From positions 898,896 to 962,895 of the forward strand of contig NZ_LN609302.1 in NCBI RefSeq assembly GCF_001499675.1: a stretch of DNA of 64,000 nucleotides, written 5' to 3'. Numbering within the stretch: position 1 is the stretch's first letter; every line of letters starts with the position of its first letter. Origin of the DNA: Acetobacter ghanensis. GTDB taxonomy: Bacteria; Pseudomonadota; Alphaproteobacteria; Acetobacterales; Acetobacteraceae. A program made the position numbers and the translations under genes. Positions 54,456 to 63,749 of the stretch are shown here, in pieces. The notes below the pieces were generated by a model that saw only the letters and a program-made list of their open reading frames with translations, was not told the origin of the DNA and made no database searches.

Positions 54456-54839
54456 ATGCCCTCGTCTGTACAGGATATTATGCTTATTGGCGGTATTCCG
54501 GCTCTTATCAGCTTTCAGGTTCCACGTGCGCTTTTTCGTGGGGTTTTTGTAGGGCTGAATGCAGAGGTGGACTTTTTTGCCAGCACGGTTGCAGGGCTGG
54601 AACCGCAGGGGCAGGCGGCACTGAGGTCATTTTTCACGCTGTGTCAGAATAACAGGCGCTCTCCACTGCGGTTGAGCGAGGATGGCCAGAAAAACTACCT
54701 GTTGGAAGAAATTTATGAGCAGATGGTCGAGCCAGCTCGGCGTTGCGGCATAGACTTGTACGATGTTGTGCGCGAACAGGTTCAGAGCTTTCAGCCCGGT
54801 GGTGGGGATGCTGCCCCGGCTATTCTGCTTAGTCTGTAG
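54456..54839 (+). CDS. hypothetical protein
   Basis: A 127-residue protein starting MPSSVQDIMLIGGIPALISF. It looks mixed alpha/beta, with QVPRALFRGVFVGLNAEVDFF and a helical LLEEIYEQMVEPARRCGIDLY region. It has no signal peptide or metal motif, and I do not recognise a family. It stands alone and is followed by a strong terminator, which supports its being a real transcript. It is divergent from alkB. Confidence 0.6.
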   Translation: MPSSVQDIMLIGGIPALISFQVPRALFRGVFVGLNAEVDFFASTVAGLEPQGQAALRSFFTLCQNNRRSPLRLSEDGQKNYLLEEIYEQMVEPARRCGIDLYDVVREQVQSFQPGGGDAAPAILLSL

Positions 54840-54861
54840 GTCTGTTTACGGCTGATCTTAC

Positions 54862-54899
54862 AAAAAAAGGGATGGCCCGGTAAGGACCATCCCTTTTTG
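54862..54899. terminator. bidirectional rho-independent terminator
   Basis: AAAAAAAGGGATGG and CCATCCCTTTTT form a strong stem with A and T runs on both flanks, between the convergent hypothetical gene and mctP. Confidence 0.92.
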
Positions 54900-54921
54900 T
54901 TGTATCTGAAGGCTGCGGTTT

Positions 54922-56394
54922 TCAGGCTGGGTTTTCCACCCCATCCTGTTTGGTGGCGTTAGCTGGTTTTTTGGCCGGGTAGCAGGCCGAAACCACGATC
55001 ACAATGACAAGGTTGACGCCCAGCGCCAGCAGGCCAGTGGAGACATTGCCAGAGACCAGCCCCAGATTAACCGGATGAATAGGTTTGAGCCCATCCATCC
55101 AACACAGGCTGACTCCGAACACGGTTCCAACCAGCCAGCCTGCCAGCATGGCTATGGTTGAAAAGCGTACCTTCAGCAGGCCCAGAATGAGGGCGGGGAA
55201 GGTTTGCAGAATGAACACGCCGCCAAGAAGCTGGAAGTCAATGGCGAACTGGGCATTCAGGAACAGTACGCAGACCAACGCACCTAGTTTGACCACCAGC
55301 GATGTCAGGCGGCTGGTGCGGACAGGGTCTTTTTGCGGAGGCAGAAGGTTGCTGGTGACAAGGTTGGCAGCCCCAATGGCCATAACAGCAGCAGGCACCA
55401 GTGCACCGACCGCAATGGCAGCCAGACAGAACCCCGCAAACCATGCGGGAAAGACCTTCTGGAACAACATTGGCACAACCATGGAGTTGTTGGTTGTGAC
55501 AATGCCCGCGGCGTGCGCCATAAAGCCAAGCATGGCAATCAGCCCTAGTACAATGGTGTAAATGGGCAGGAACACGGCATTCTGCCGAATGGTATCGGCC
55601 GAGCGGGATGCCAAGATCCCTGTAAGGGTATGCGGGTACAAAAAGGCTGCCAGAGCGGAAGAAAGCGCAAGCGTAGCGTAAGGGAGCCCCTGACCGGGTT
55701 TGAGAACGGCCTGCGCATGGTCAACCGAGGCAAACAGAGCGCCATAACCGCCAGTGTGCAGGGGAATGACCGTAACTGCCACAAGCACGGCGATATAGAT
55801 CATAATGTCCTTGATAAAGGCGGTCAGGGCGGGGGCATGTAAGCCGCCAAGCCATGTGTAAGCGGCCAGTGACAGAAATGCGATGATGAGGGGCAGATCC
55901 CCCGGTAAGCCAAGCGCCTGAATAACGGTGCGGATACCAATTAACTGGAGCGCAATGTAAGGCATGACGGCAACAAGGCCGGTCAGCGCTACCACAACTT
56001 CCAGTGCGCGGCTGTCAAACCGGGCGCGAACAATATCGGCCGCGGTAGCGTGTCCCCCCTCCCGTGCGATCTTCCACAGCTTGGGCATGACAAGAAAAAT
56101 GAACGGATAAACAATAATGGTGTAGGGCAGGGCAAAAAAACCATAAGCCCCTGCTGCGTAAACCAGCGCAGGTACGGCAATAACGGTATAAGCCGTATAA
56201 AAATCCCCACCGACCAAGAACCACGTGACCCACGGCCCAAAGCCACGGTTGCCCAAAGACCATTCCTCGTGGGAAGTGCCTCCGGTTTTTTTGCTGAATA
56301 ATCCCCGTATCCATTGGATGGAAGACCCGATCACAATGGTTGCGGCAAAGAAGAGGATAAAGACGCCAAGCGCCCATGGATTGATGGCGTTCAT
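54922..56394 (-). CDS. mctP: monocarboxylate transporter, sodium:solute symporter family (MctP-like)
   Basis: A 490-residue membrane protein with about thirteen helices. Its pattern (NPWALGVFILFFAATIVIG, then EEWSLGNRGFGPWVTWFLVG and GDFYTAYTVIAVPALVYAAG) matches MctP of rhizobia, which imports lactate, pyruvate and related acids. The ATG at 56394 overlaps the stop of the DUF3311 gene (ATGA). The pairing with DUF3311 is characteristic of this transporter type. Confidence 0.9.
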   Translation of the reverse strand: MNAINPWALGVFILFFAATIVIGSSIQWIRGLFSKKTGGTSHEEWSLGNRGFGPWVTWFLVGGDFYTAYTVIAVPALVYAAGAYGFFALPYTIIVYPFIFLVMPKLWKIAREGGHATAADIVRARFDSRALEVVVALTGLVAVMPYIALQLIGIRTVIQALGLPGDLPLIIAFLSLAAYTWLGGLHAPALTAFIKDIMIYIAVLVAVTVIPLHTGGYGALFASVDHAQAVLKPGQGLPYATLALSSALAAFLYPHTLTGILASRSADTIRQNAVFLPIYTIVLGLIAMLGFMAHAAGIVTTNNSMVVPMLFQKVFPAWFAGFCLAAIAVGALVPAAVMAIGAANLVTSNLLPPQKDPVRTSRLTSLVVKLGALVCVLFLNAQFAIDFQLLGGVFILQTFPALILGLLKVRFSTIAMLAGWLVGTVFGVSLCWMDGLKPIHPVNLGLVSGNVSTGLLALGVNLVIVIVVSACYPAKKPANATKQDGVENPA

Positions 56395-56570
56395 GCGTGG
56401 TCGCCCTTCTTCCATACGACCCAGATGAGGACGGATGTTACCGGAACCCAGGCGAACTGGTACCAGTAAAAGAAGGGAAATCCGAGCAGAACCGGGTCAT
56501 GCCGGTCATACAGCGGAGTCCAGAGCAGACCCAAAAAGGGCAGCAGAAGGAGGAGATTGAGATATTTCAT
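56391..56570 (-). CDS. DUF3311 small membrane protein
   Basis: A 59-residue protein with two hydrophobic segments (MKYLNLLLLLPFLGLLW and FFYWYQFAWVPVTSVLIWVVW) joined by the conserved YDRHDPVLLGFPF. This is the DUF3311 pattern, a partner of SSS-family monocarboxylate transporters. It is translationally coupled to mctP. The ATG at 56570 starts the first helix directly; the in-frame extension upstream is not conserved. Confidence 0.88.
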   Translation of the reverse strand: MKYLNLLLLLPFLGLLWTPLYDRHDPVLLGFPFFYWYQFAWVPVTSVLIWVVWKKGDHA

Positions 56571-56749
56571 TTCAGAAAACCGGCTTATTTTGTTATTTTT
56601 GTTCGCAACCGGCTGAACATGCCGATGGAAACCGGCTTGTGTCAATTATGCCTGAAGCGTTTTCAGGCGAGTATAATCTGAATTGTGTTTTTTGCGCATC
56701 AGGTATGCCCCTGTTATAACGCGATCGTTAAGAACAGGGGCGGGCGGGG

Positions 56750-57244
56750 TTAGCGCGTTGTGTTAATTTTGTGATCCTGCAGAACCTTGTTCAGCGTATC
56801 GCCATACTGGCGGTAGCTGCCTTCAGGCACACAGCCAAGCTCTTCCAGCTCTTCCAGATCAGCACCGTGGTTGATCCACTGGTTGGCCTCGCGCGAGTCC
56901 AGCGTTGCTGGGATTGTCCGTGCTTCATAGACCACGGGCTGTTCCGAATCTTCCGCCGCCCCAAAGGACATGAAGCTTTCTTCTGCTGGAGCTTTATTTT
57001 CGCTCAGGCTGACCTGCCCGCAAACGACCTGCTTTTTGTCGCTGTTGGTATGTACAGCAAGGTTGCGGAACTTGGGGTGCGCAGTGGAAAAACGTTCCGT
57101 GAGTGTTTTAAGGGTGGCCTTGACGAAAGGGGAAGCCTTTTGGGCGCTGTTATCAAGCACTGTCTGGGCTGCTGCTGTGTGGTGGAAGGTGGCAGCATCC
57201 AAACCGGGTAACAGGATGCAAAGCGCGAAAAAACGTTTCATCAA
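56750..57244 (-). CDS. hypothetical secreted protein
   Basis: A 164-residue protein with a signal peptide (KRFFALCILLPGLDAATFHH...AAA). The mature region has two or three cysteines (VVCGQVSL, LGCVPEGSY) and a strand-rich middle (KFRNLAVHTNSDKKQ). It resembles small uncharacterised envelope proteins of Acetobacteraceae, but I cannot name a family. Two ATG codons are in tandem at 57244 and 57241. It lies 25 bases after anmK on the same strand, so the two may be cotranscribed. Confidence 0.65.
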   Translation of the reverse strand: MMKRFFALCILLPGLDAATFHHTAAAQTVLDNSAQKASPFVKATLKTLTERFSTAHPKFRNLAVHTNSDKKQVVCGQVSLSENKAPAEESFMSFGAAEDSEQPVVYEARTIPATLDSREANQWINHGADLEELEELGCVPEGSYRQYGDTLNKVLQDHKINTTR

Positions 57245-57269
57245 GAAGGTCTTTCCTGTCAGTCTGAAT

Positions 57270-58427
57270 TCAGGTGGGGGAGGAAAATCCGTGCGTGGGC
57301 ACGGTCTGGAACCAACGCCGCCATGGTGTAATGCCCATGCAGGTCAGCCGTCCTCCGGTCTGGGGTGACGGTACACCCGTTGTGGTGGGGAGGGAAAGAG
57401 GTAACCCGGCCAGACTGCGGATAGCCAGAAAACCAAAGCACTCGGCTTCCAGCGCATCCCCATTCCAACCGAGGTGTTCGGCAGGATATACAGCGCCGGG
57501 GAGGGCTTTGGTCAGGGCGTCCATCAGGGTCGGGTTATGCCTGCCACCCCCGCAGACAAACCACTCCAGAGGTGTTTCAGGTAGCGGGGTGCGGGCTATG
57601 GCCTGCACCGTAAAGGCAACCAGTGTGGCGGCCCCATCTGCAGCACTTAGACCGGCCAGATGGGCCAGAGCATTATGAAAACTGAGCCGGTCGAGCGATT
57701 TGGGTGCGGGCTGTTGGAAAAATGGGTGCGCCAGCAAGTGTTCCAGAACTTGCGCGTTGACCGTGCCTAGAGCAGCCAGTTGGCCGTCCGTATCACACGG
57801 AGTGCCAGTATGCTGGCTGGCCCAATCATCCAGCAGGGCGTTACCCGGTCCTGTGTCGCACGCTATAATCTGACCATGGCGGGTTATAAGGCTCAGGTTG
57901 GCAACGCCACCAAGGTTCAGCACGGCAACAGGGGCTGGGCGGTTGTGAAGCAGGGCCGCGTGGTAGAGCGGCACCAGAGGGGCCCCTTCGCCCCCGGCAG
58001 CAACATCTGCACTTCTGAAATCATGCACAACAGGCAGGTTGGTCTGATGGGAGAGATAGGCGGCATCCCCGATCTGCCAAGTACGGCCTGGCTGGTGCAG
58101 AATGGTCTGTCCATGAAAGCCAATAACATCCACCGGCATATGCGGCGCCATTTGGCGAAGTTGCTGTACGGCCTGAACATGCACCTGCGTAAGCGCATGT
58201 TCGACAGCTTTGAGGTCCGCATTATCTGGTTGAAGGCCCGGGGCGTTGTCCAGAAGCTCGCGCAGGCGTCGGCGCAATTCCGCAGGATAAGGGAGCGTGA
58301 GAGCCGGGCCGTGGGCCGTAATGGTCGTGCCATTCGTGCGGATGATGGCGGCATCCACGCCATCAAGCGATGTGCCGCTCATCAGGCCGAGCGCGTTCAG
58401 ACTGTTCTCGGGGTGGGGGGCGGACAT
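57270..58427 (-). CDS. anmK: anhydro-N-acetylmuramic acid kinase
   Basis: A 385-residue sugar kinase that phosphorylates and opens 1,6-anhydro-MurNAc during cell-wall recycling. Features are GLMSGTSLDGVDAAI at the N-terminus, GFHGQTILHQPGRTWQ, LGGVANLSLI, CDTGPGNALLDDW and WFVCGGGRHNPTLM. The ATG at 58427 gives the standard length. It follows the small membrane protein gene after eight bases, in the pdxA-pdxJ run. Confidence 0.95.
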   Translation of the reverse strand: MSAPHPENSLNALGLMSGTSLDGVDAAIIRTNGTTITAHGPALTLPYPAELRRRLRELLDNAPGLQPDNADLKAVEHALTQVHVQAVQQLRQMAPHMPVDVIGFHGQTILHQPGRTWQIGDAAYLSHQTNLPVVHDFRSADVAAGGEGAPLVPLYHAALLHNRPAPVAVLNLGGVANLSLITRHGQIIACDTGPGNALLDDWASQHTGTPCDTDGQLAALGTVNAQVLEHLLAHPFFQQPAPKSLDRLSFHNALAHLAGLSAADGAATLVAFTVQAIARTPLPETPLEWFVCGGGRHNPTLMDALTKALPGAVYPAEHLGWNGDALEAECFGFLAIRSLAGLPLSLPTTTGVPSPQTGGRLTCMGITPWRRWFQTVPTHGFSSPT

Positions 58428-58435
58428 GGGCGGCT

Positions 58436-58768
58436 TTAGGGGGCTGTCGTTTCCAGCCCGGGTTGCACCTGCCCGGTGGCTACATTCCACAGCATAATGC
58501 GCCCCGGTCCGTGTCCTGCAATCTGGATGGCCAGTAGGTCATCATGTACGCGGGTCATGGTCTGCACATGCTCGTCCGGGCCGAGTGCAAGGTGGGCGGT
58601 GCGGGCATCCGTTAGGGGAACGGTGGAGGCAATGGCCGGGTGCGCGGGTGCATTCATACGGTGAATGACCACCCCCACGAGCACAACCACACCGACGATG
58701 ATCAGAACCCCCATGCCGATGACCGCAGCCATAAGAGCTTTGGGTGTTTTGTAGTCCTGCTCTTCCAT
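58436..58768 (-). CDS. small single-helix membrane protein (DUF6476-like)
   Basis: A 110-residue protein with a short cytoplasmic start (MEEQDYKTPKAL), one transmembrane helix (AAVIGMGVLIIVGVVVLVGVV split at about residues 14-36), and a periplasmic domain ending HGPGRIMLWNVATGQ. The layout resembles DUF6476 proteins of alphaproteobacteria; the match is by memory and uncertain. Its ATG follows the pdxJ stop with no gap, so it is in the pdxA-pdxJ operon. Confidence 0.7.
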   Translation of the reverse strand: MEEQDYKTPKALMAAVIGMGVLIIVGVVVLVGVVIHRMNAPAHPAIASTVPLTDARTAHLALGPDEHVQTMTRVHDDLLAIQIAGHGPGRIMLWNVATGQVQPGLETTAP

Positions 58769-59491
58769 TCAGATGCCTGCTGCTTTGTTCATATGGTCCC
58801 GCATGGTCTGGATAACGCAGGGTAATCCATCAAAAATGGCCTGACCGATAAGGAAGTGCCCAATATTCAGTTCCCGTATTTCGGGAATAGCAGCTACAGG
58901 GCCAACGTTTTCGTAAGTCAGGCCATGACCGGCATGAACCTCCAGCCCTAACGCCGCTGCCTGTTGGGCGGCACGTTGCAGACGTTCGATTTCGCCTGCC
59001 CGACCATGGGCATATGCGCCGGTATGCAGTTCCACAACCTGTGCGCCAGTCGCTGCGGCCGCCGCAAGCTGGGTGGGGTCGGGGTCAATGAACAGAGAAA
59101 CACGAATGCCGCAGGCCTTAAGGGCATGGACTTTGGGCGTAAGGGTCGGGGACTGGCCAGCAACATCCAGTCCGCCTTCGGTTGTCAGTTCCTCGCGTCG
59201 TTCGGGCACGAGGCAGCAGGCATGGGGGCGTAGGGCGCAAGCCAGTGCGACCATCTCATCCGTTGCGGCCATTTCCATATTCAGAGGGGCATCAACATCC
59301 GTGCGCAGGCGTTCAAGGTCGGCGTCCCGGATGTGGCGGCGGTCTTCGCGCAGGTGTGCGGTAATGCCATCAGCGCCTGCCTGAACAGCCAGAAGGGCAG
59401 CCGCTACGGGGTCAGGGTGCTGGCCTCCGCGGGCATTACGGACTGTGGCAACATGGTCAATGTTGACGCCAAGCCTTATGGCCGGTCTCAT
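58769..59491 (-). CDS. pdxJ: pyridoxine 5'-phosphate synthase
   Basis: A 240-residue TIM-barrel enzyme that condenses 1-deoxyxylulose-5-phosphate with aminoacetone phosphate to make the vitamin B6 ring. Its signatures are [40 protein letters not shown] and [12 protein letters not shown]. Its start overlaps the pdxA stop, and PdxA makes its substrate. Confidence 0.97.
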   Translation of the reverse strand: MRPAIRLGVNIDHVATVRNARGGQHPDPVAAALLAVQAGADGITAHLREDRRHIRDADLERLRTDVDAPLNMEMAATDEMVALACALRPHACCLVPERREELTTEGGLDVAGQSPTLTPKVHALKACGIRVSLFIDPDPTQLAAAAATGAQVVELHTGAYAHGRAGEIERLQRAAQQAAALGLEVHAGHGLTYENVGPVAAIPEIRELNIGHFLIGQAIFDGLPCVIQTMRDHMNKAAGI

Positions 59492-60459
59492 GCATTTTTC
59501 CTTCTGTTCTCGGCCAGTGCGGCTGCCATTCGTATAGCGGCCTCCAGACTGCGTGGGTCTGCCTTGTTCTGGCCTGCTATGTCAAATGCCGTCCCGTGGT
59601 CTGGCGATGTGCGGATAATGGGCAGGCCGAGTGTGACATTCACACCTTCAGCCATATCCAGTGTTTTGAGCGGGATAAGCCCCTGATCGTGGTACATGCA
59701 CAAGGCAACGTCGTATTTGGCCCGTGCATCTGGTGTAAACATTGTGTCGGGCGGCAGCGGACCGCTGACGTTGTAGCCTTCCTGACGGAGGGTGTGCAGA
59801 GCAGGCAGAATAATCTCCTGTTCCTCGCGCCCCATCAGGCCGTGTTCTCCCGCGTGGGGGTTCAGTCCTGCAAAAGCCATGCGGGGGTTGGAGAGTCCAA
59901 AGTCCCGCTGCATACCGGCAGCAACCGTGCGGGCCGTGCGGATAATCAGATCCGAGGAAAGCTGGGAAATAGCCTCCCGCAGGGCAACGTGCACGGTAAT
60001 GGGCACAACCTTGAGGGACGGTCCGGCCAGAAGCATGATCTCGTTCCCCGGCGTCTGGCAGAGTTCAGCCAGATAACCTGTATGGCCGGGGTGATGGAAA
60101 CCCGCCCCCTGCACAACCTCCTTGCTGATCGGGTTGGTAATCATGGCGGATGCCTCACCACTCAGGGTCAGTTCAACTGCCAGACGTATGCTTTCCAACA
60201 CACTGGCAGCATTCCGGCGGTCAGGCTCGCCGGGTGCTGGCGGCGTTGCCAGATGCAGGGGAATGACCGGAAGGGCATGGCTAAAAATATCAGCACCGGC
60301 GGACAGGTAGCGGACTGTCTGCACTGGCACGCGCCGCTCTAGGAGGGAGGGGTCACCAACATACACAAATGCGGGGCCGTTCTGGCGGAGCTTCTGCCAG
60401 ACTGCGGCGGTAATTTCCGGTGCAATACTGGCCGGATCCCCCTGTGTCAGAACCAGCAT
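59488..60459 (-). CDS. pdxA: 4-hydroxythreonine-4-phosphate dehydrogenase
   Basis: A 323-residue NAD-dependent enzyme that forms the aminoacetone phosphate precursor for PdxJ. Features are [13 protein letters not shown] at the start, [39 protein letters not shown] with metal-binding histidine, and [14 protein letters not shown]. It may begin a few codons further upstream than the ATG at 60459, since the family usually has MxxPLALTxGDP. First gene of the pdxA-pdxJ run. Confidence 0.95.
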   Translation of the reverse strand: MLVLTQGDPASIAPEITAAVWQKLRQNGPAFVYVGDPSLLERRVPVQTVRYLSAGADIFSHALPVIPLHLATPPAPGEPDRRNAASVLESIRLAVELTLSGEASAMITNPISKEVVQGAGFHHPGHTGYLAELCQTPGNEIMLLAGPSLKVVPITVHVALREAISQLSSDLIIRTARTVAAGMQRDFGLSNPRMAFAGLNPHAGEHGLMGREEQEIILPALHTLRQEGYNVSGPLPPDTMFTPDARAKYDVALCMYHDQGLIPLKTLDMAEGVNVTLGLPIIRTSPDHGTAFDIAGQNKADPRSLEAAIRMAAALAENRRKNA

Positions 60460-60697
60460 ACTTGTTGCTCCCTAATCCGTCCTGTTGTGCTGTTTGCTCG
60501 CATACAGGAGCAGAAAAACGCAGAAAAGGGGCGGCGTAAAGAGGATTAAAAGAGAAAGCGCGGCAGGGCGTTGCCGGGCAGGGTGCACGTTTAAGGCAAC
60601 ACGTTAGTGCAAGAGCATGTTAAGGTAGCATAGGCTGCCTTGCGGCGGGTTTGTCTGCATTCTTGTTCTTTGCGTAGGATAGGGCTACCACACCATC

Positions 60698-61060
60698 ATG
60701 ATCAGGCTCATAATTGTTGTTCCATTCCTGCTTGCACTTGTTGTGTTCAGTGCCAGTAATCAGGACCCGCAGGATATGTGGATGCTCACATATAGCTGGA
60801 AGTGTTCGCTTGGCGTGCTGGCCCTGAGCGTGGGGGCTCTCTCGTTTTTGCTAGGGGCTTTCTGCCTGTGGGTTGTCGAGTTCAGGCAGGGCCGCAGGGC
60901 GCGTAAAGCCGAGCAGCAGGTCAGGGATCTGGACGCGCAGTTGGCGCAGGTGAGGGCCATGTTGGCCAATAGAGCCCCCCCTGTAGTGCCCGCGCCTGAT
61001 GCGCAGCCTGTTACGCCGCAGCCTTCCCCCGCAGAGAGCGAAGAACATACCAATGTCTAA
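60698..61060 (+). CDS. LapA domain (DUF1049) membrane protein
   Basis: A 120-residue protein with two transmembrane helices (IVVPFLLALVVFSASNQ and LGVLALSVGALSFLLGAF) and a C-terminal coiled-coil stretch (KAEQQVRDLDAQLAQVRAML). This is the LapA/DUF1049 pattern, found in envelope and lipopolysaccharide-assembly proteins. It overlaps pyrF by eight bases and is the first gene of the lapA-pyrF-trpF run. Confidence 0.88.
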   Translation: MIRLIIVVPFLLALVVFSASNQDPQDMWMLTYSWKCSLGVLALSVGALSFLLGAFCLWVVEFRQGRRARKAEQQVRDLDAQLAQVRAMLANRAPPVVPAPDAQPVTPQPSPAESEEHTNV

Positions 61061-61766
61061 TACAAACCGGCGCACCGGCTTAATTGTTTCCCTAGATACG
61101 CAGGACCCTGCTCAGGCCCGTCAGTGGGTCAGGGATGTGGCGCCCGTGTCTGGCATTATCAAGCTGGGGCTTGAATTTACCTATGCCGCCGGTTTTCAGG
61201 CCGTGGCAGATGTTGCCGCTGGTTCTCCTCTTTTTCTGGATCTGAAGCTGCATGATATTCCCAACACGGTGGGTGCAGCAGTCAGGTCCTTGTCCCATCT
61301 GCGCCCTCGGATGCTCACACTCCATGCTTCAGGTGGGCGTGTCATGATGGAAGCCGCCCGCGCTGCGTGTGATGAGGCCTTCCCAGAAGGTCAGCGTCCT
61401 CTGTTGCTGGGTGTGACTGTGCTGACCAGTCTGGATGATCAGGGTTTGGCGGAAACTGGCATTATGGATGGCGCACGTGCACAGGTGCGCCGTCTGGCAA
61501 AGCTGGCAGTGCAGTCCGGTATGGACGGGCTGGTATGCTCGGCGCATGAGCTGGATGTGTTGCGTAATGACTTGGGGAGTGATCCGGTTATCGTAACGCC
61601 GGGTATTCGTCCGGCAGGTGCCGCAAAAGGTGATCAGAAACGGGTTATGACCCCTGCTCAGGCGCGTGATGCAGGGGCAGATTGGATAGTGGTCGGGCGC
61701 CCCATTACGCAGGCGGCCGACGCGGCCGCCGCCGCCGCTGCCATCATGGCGGAACTGGAAAGCTGA
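61053..61766 (+). CDS. pyrF: orotidine 5'-phosphate decarboxylase
   Basis: A 237-residue TIM-barrel enzyme that makes UMP. The catalytic charged network is in FLDLKLHDIPNTV, the phosphate loop in VTPGIRPAG, and WIVVGRPITQA closes the barrel. The ATG at 61053 is inside the end of the lapA-like gene. An in-frame start 18 codons earlier is not conserved. It is followed after two bases by trpF. Confidence 0.97.
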   Translation: MSNTNRRTGLIVSLDTQDPAQARQWVRDVAPVSGIIKLGLEFTYAAGFQAVADVAAGSPLFLDLKLHDIPNTVGAAVRSLSHLRPRMLTLHASGGRVMMEAARAACDEAFPEGQRPLLLGVTVLTSLDDQGLAETGIMDGARAQVRRLAKLAVQSGMDGLVCSAHELDVLRNDLGSDPVIVTPGIRPAGAAKGDQKRVMTPAQARDAGADWIVVGRPITQAADAAAAAAAIMAELES

Positions 61767-61768
61767 GT

Positions 61769-62404
61769 ATGCCAGAGCAGTCTCGCACGGGTGTTAAAAT
61801 CTGCGGCCTTACAGAGGAAGTGGGGTTTGATGCCTGTGTGGAGCATGGAGCGGACTGGATAGGCTTTGTTTTTTTTGAGCGCTCACCCCGCTTTGTAACG
61901 CCAGAGCTGGCGGCTTGTCTGGCACGCCGTGAACGGGGGCAGGCCAAAACAGTTGGGCTGTTTGTGCACCCACAGGACGATGATATTGCCAAGGTGCTGG
62001 ACCATGCACCGCTTGATGTGCTGCAAATCTACGCGTCCGATGAGCGTGCTCAGCAGATCTCCGAAGTTTTTGGTTTGCCTGTGTGGCTATCTTATCCCGT
62101 TGCAGGACGGGAGGAGCTACCACCGACATGTCCGGTCCAACGGATGCTGATAGAGCCGCGTCCCCCCAAGGATGCAACGAGGCCGGGTGGCAATGCCCAA
62201 AAGCTGGACTGGTCTTTGCTGGCGGGCTGGCAGCCATCGTTTCCGTGGATGCTGGCAGGGGGGCTAACGGTCGATAACGTGGGGGAGGCTGTCCGTGTGA
62301 CAGGCGCGCCTGCTGTAGATGTTTCTTCCGGGGTGGAGAGTGCGCAGGGCATTAAAGACCCATCTCTGATTGCCCGCTTTGTGCGCCATGCGCGGAGTAA
62401 CTGA
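61769..62404 (+). CDS. trpF: phosphoribosylanthranilate isomerase
   Basis: A 211-residue TIM-barrel enzyme of tryptophan synthesis. The catalytic cysteine and start are in GVKICGLT, the aspartate in MLAGGLTVDNV, and VDVSSGVESAQGIKD ends the barrel. The ATG at 61769 follows pyrF by two bases. Other trp genes (trpB, trpA often follow) are not in the window. Confidence 0.96.
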   Translation: MPEQSRTGVKICGLTEEVGFDACVEHGADWIGFVFFERSPRFVTPELAACLARRERGQAKTVGLFVHPQDDDIAKVLDHAPLDVLQIYASDERAQQISEVFGLPVWLSYPVAGREELPPTCPVQRMLIEPRPPKDATRPGGNAQKLDWSLLAGWQPSFPWMLAGGLTVDNVGEAVRVTGAPAVDVSSGVESAQGIKDPSLIARFVRHARSN

Positions 62405-62486
62405 CAGGCTTTGAGGAAAAAAGTACAAAAGAGGCCTCTTTCCCTCTTGCCTGTTCTGATAATCTTGCTATTACCTTCCTCGCGCT

Positions 62487-62577
62487 GGAGAGATGGCCGA
62501 GCGGCTTAAGGCGCACGCTTGGAAAGCGTGTGTACGTTAATAGCGTACCGAGGGTTCGAATCCCTCTCTCTCCGCCA
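62487..62577 (+). tRNA. tRNA-Ser(GGA)
   Basis: Acceptor stem GGAGAGA / TCTCTCC, anticodon stem CACGC / GCGTG with loop TTGGAAA giving anticodon GGA, a long variable arm and encoded CCA. 91 bases including CCA. AT-rich DNA begins right after it. Confidence 0.97.
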
Positions 62578-62611
62578 GACTCAATTCCCATAAAAATTTA
62601 TATGTTCCCAC

Positions 62612-62635
62612 AAACCTTGGTTCTCCAAGGTTTTT
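62612..62635 (+). terminator. terminator of tRNA-Ser
   Basis: AAACCTTGG and CCAAGGTTT form a stem around TTCT, followed by TTTC. It lies 35 bases after the tRNA. Confidence 0.8.
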
Positions 62636-62939
62636 CGCGTTTGTTCACGCGCCCTTATTCTCGTTCCTTAATGGGTGCGATGCTCGTAGGTGCCAGAAGC
62701 AAAACAGCGGAGGCCACGGAGAAAGCCCATAAGGCTTGGTGGTGCAGTGCAGAGTTGCAAGTTGTGAATGTTTCTCATTGTCTATGATCTGCGGTAAAAA
62801 ACTATCCGCGATTCTTTATGAATTTAGGCGAAAGCGGACTTTCTCCGTAGTAATAGTAAAGGATATTTCCCAAAGTAGTATCACAAATAATAATTTAATA
62901 TATCATATTAAATATTGCGAAGAAAATGGAATAAAATAA
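62636..62939. other. 304-base AT-rich region after tRNA-Ser
   Basis: An 85-codon reading frame starting inside tRNA-Ser crosses this region but has no family resemblance or proper start. The 140 bases before the sulfotransferase are very AT-rich and probably hold its promoter. I do not see an integrase, an insertion sequence end or a repeat of the tRNA 3' end. Confidence 0.5.
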
Positions 62940-63749
62940 ATGCTTTTAATAGATAGTGAAAAAACTATTATTTTTCACACCCCAAAATGTGGAGGAAAAG
63001 CGCTTCGCGAAGCTTTTTCGTCTATTGTTGCAGATGGTGTTTTTTGGGACTGGAGGTGGTTACACGCCACAGGGGAATGGGTGGATCAGGCACATGTGCC
63101 CTTACACATGCTGCGTCAAACAAAAATCTGGGACGAAATCCGAGATTATACACTTATATCCGTTGTCCGAGACCCATGGCCCCGTTTTGTAAGCTCATTA
63201 AAAGAGCATATGAAACAACACAGAAAACGAGATGCCTTACAAGTTCTGGATGAGCTGGATGAGGTGCGGATCGCTCATGATCCGCGCTATATTCACTTCA
63301 TTCCGCAGAACCGGTTTACTCATCTTGGAAACAAAAGATGCGTTGATTTTATAGTTCGGGCGGAGTCTTTGGCGGAAGACTTAAGGGCTGTTGGTATAAT
63401 ATGTGGCATGAAGAAAGAGTTTTTCCGCGCGGTTGATAATCTACCGAGTATGCCCATTTCCCCAATAAAGAATGAGGCTGTAGATGTAGAACAGAAGATG
63501 CAATCCCTTCTCATGAGGTTCTATCGACGGGATTACGCACTTTTTGGCTACACACCGCCAGCCTTTGTGGAGGAAATTCTCCCTGGCTTCAATGCGCTTC
63601 TTGTAGACCCAATATGTAATACTGAATGGAATAGCTACGAAACTGTAGCGCCCGCTTACGAACGATTTGTTCGTCAAATTAACAAAGACTTCCTGATTTC
63701 CAAGTTGAGGGAAGAAATAAATGAATTAAAAAAGAATAACCTCTCCTAA
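62940..63749 (+). CDS. sulfotransferase family protein
   Basis: A 269-residue protein with the PAPS 5'-phosphosulfate loop IIFHTPKCGGKALREAF (about residues 10-26) and the 3'-phosphate motif LISVVRDPWPRFVSSL (about residues 72-88). These match the sulfotransferase family 2 / heparan-sulfate-type group, cf. HIPKTGGTSL. The C-terminus is a charged helix (ISKLREEINELKKNNLS). Base composition is clearly more AT-rich than the neighbouring trpF and pyrF genes. It is probably acquired and may modify a surface polysaccharide; the substrate is unknown. Confidence 0.8.
   Translation: MLLIDSEKTIIFHTPKCGGKALREAFSSIVADGVFWDWRWLHATGEWVDQAHVPLHMLRQTKIWDEIRDYTLISVVRDPWPRFVSSLKEHMKQHRKRDALQVLDELDEVRIAHDPRYIHFIPQNRFTHLGNKRCVDFIVRAESLAEDLRAVGIICGMKKEFFRAVDNLPSMPISPIKNEAVDVEQKMQSLLMRFYRRDYALFGYTPPAFVEEILPGFNALLVDPICNTEWNSYETVAPAYERFVRQINKDFLISKLREEINELKKNNLS

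Noticed and set aside
57780..58439. 219-codon plus-strand reading frame opposite anmK
   Set aside because: Complementary to a well-supported kinase gene and without a start signal.
59596..60342. 248-codon plus-strand reading frame opposite pdxA
   Set aside because: Complementary to pdxA, which has all its catalytic motifs.
62530..62787. 85-codon reading frame running out of tRNA-Ser, considered as an integrase fragment
   Set aside because: It begins inside the tRNA and crosses its terminator, and shows no integrase motif.
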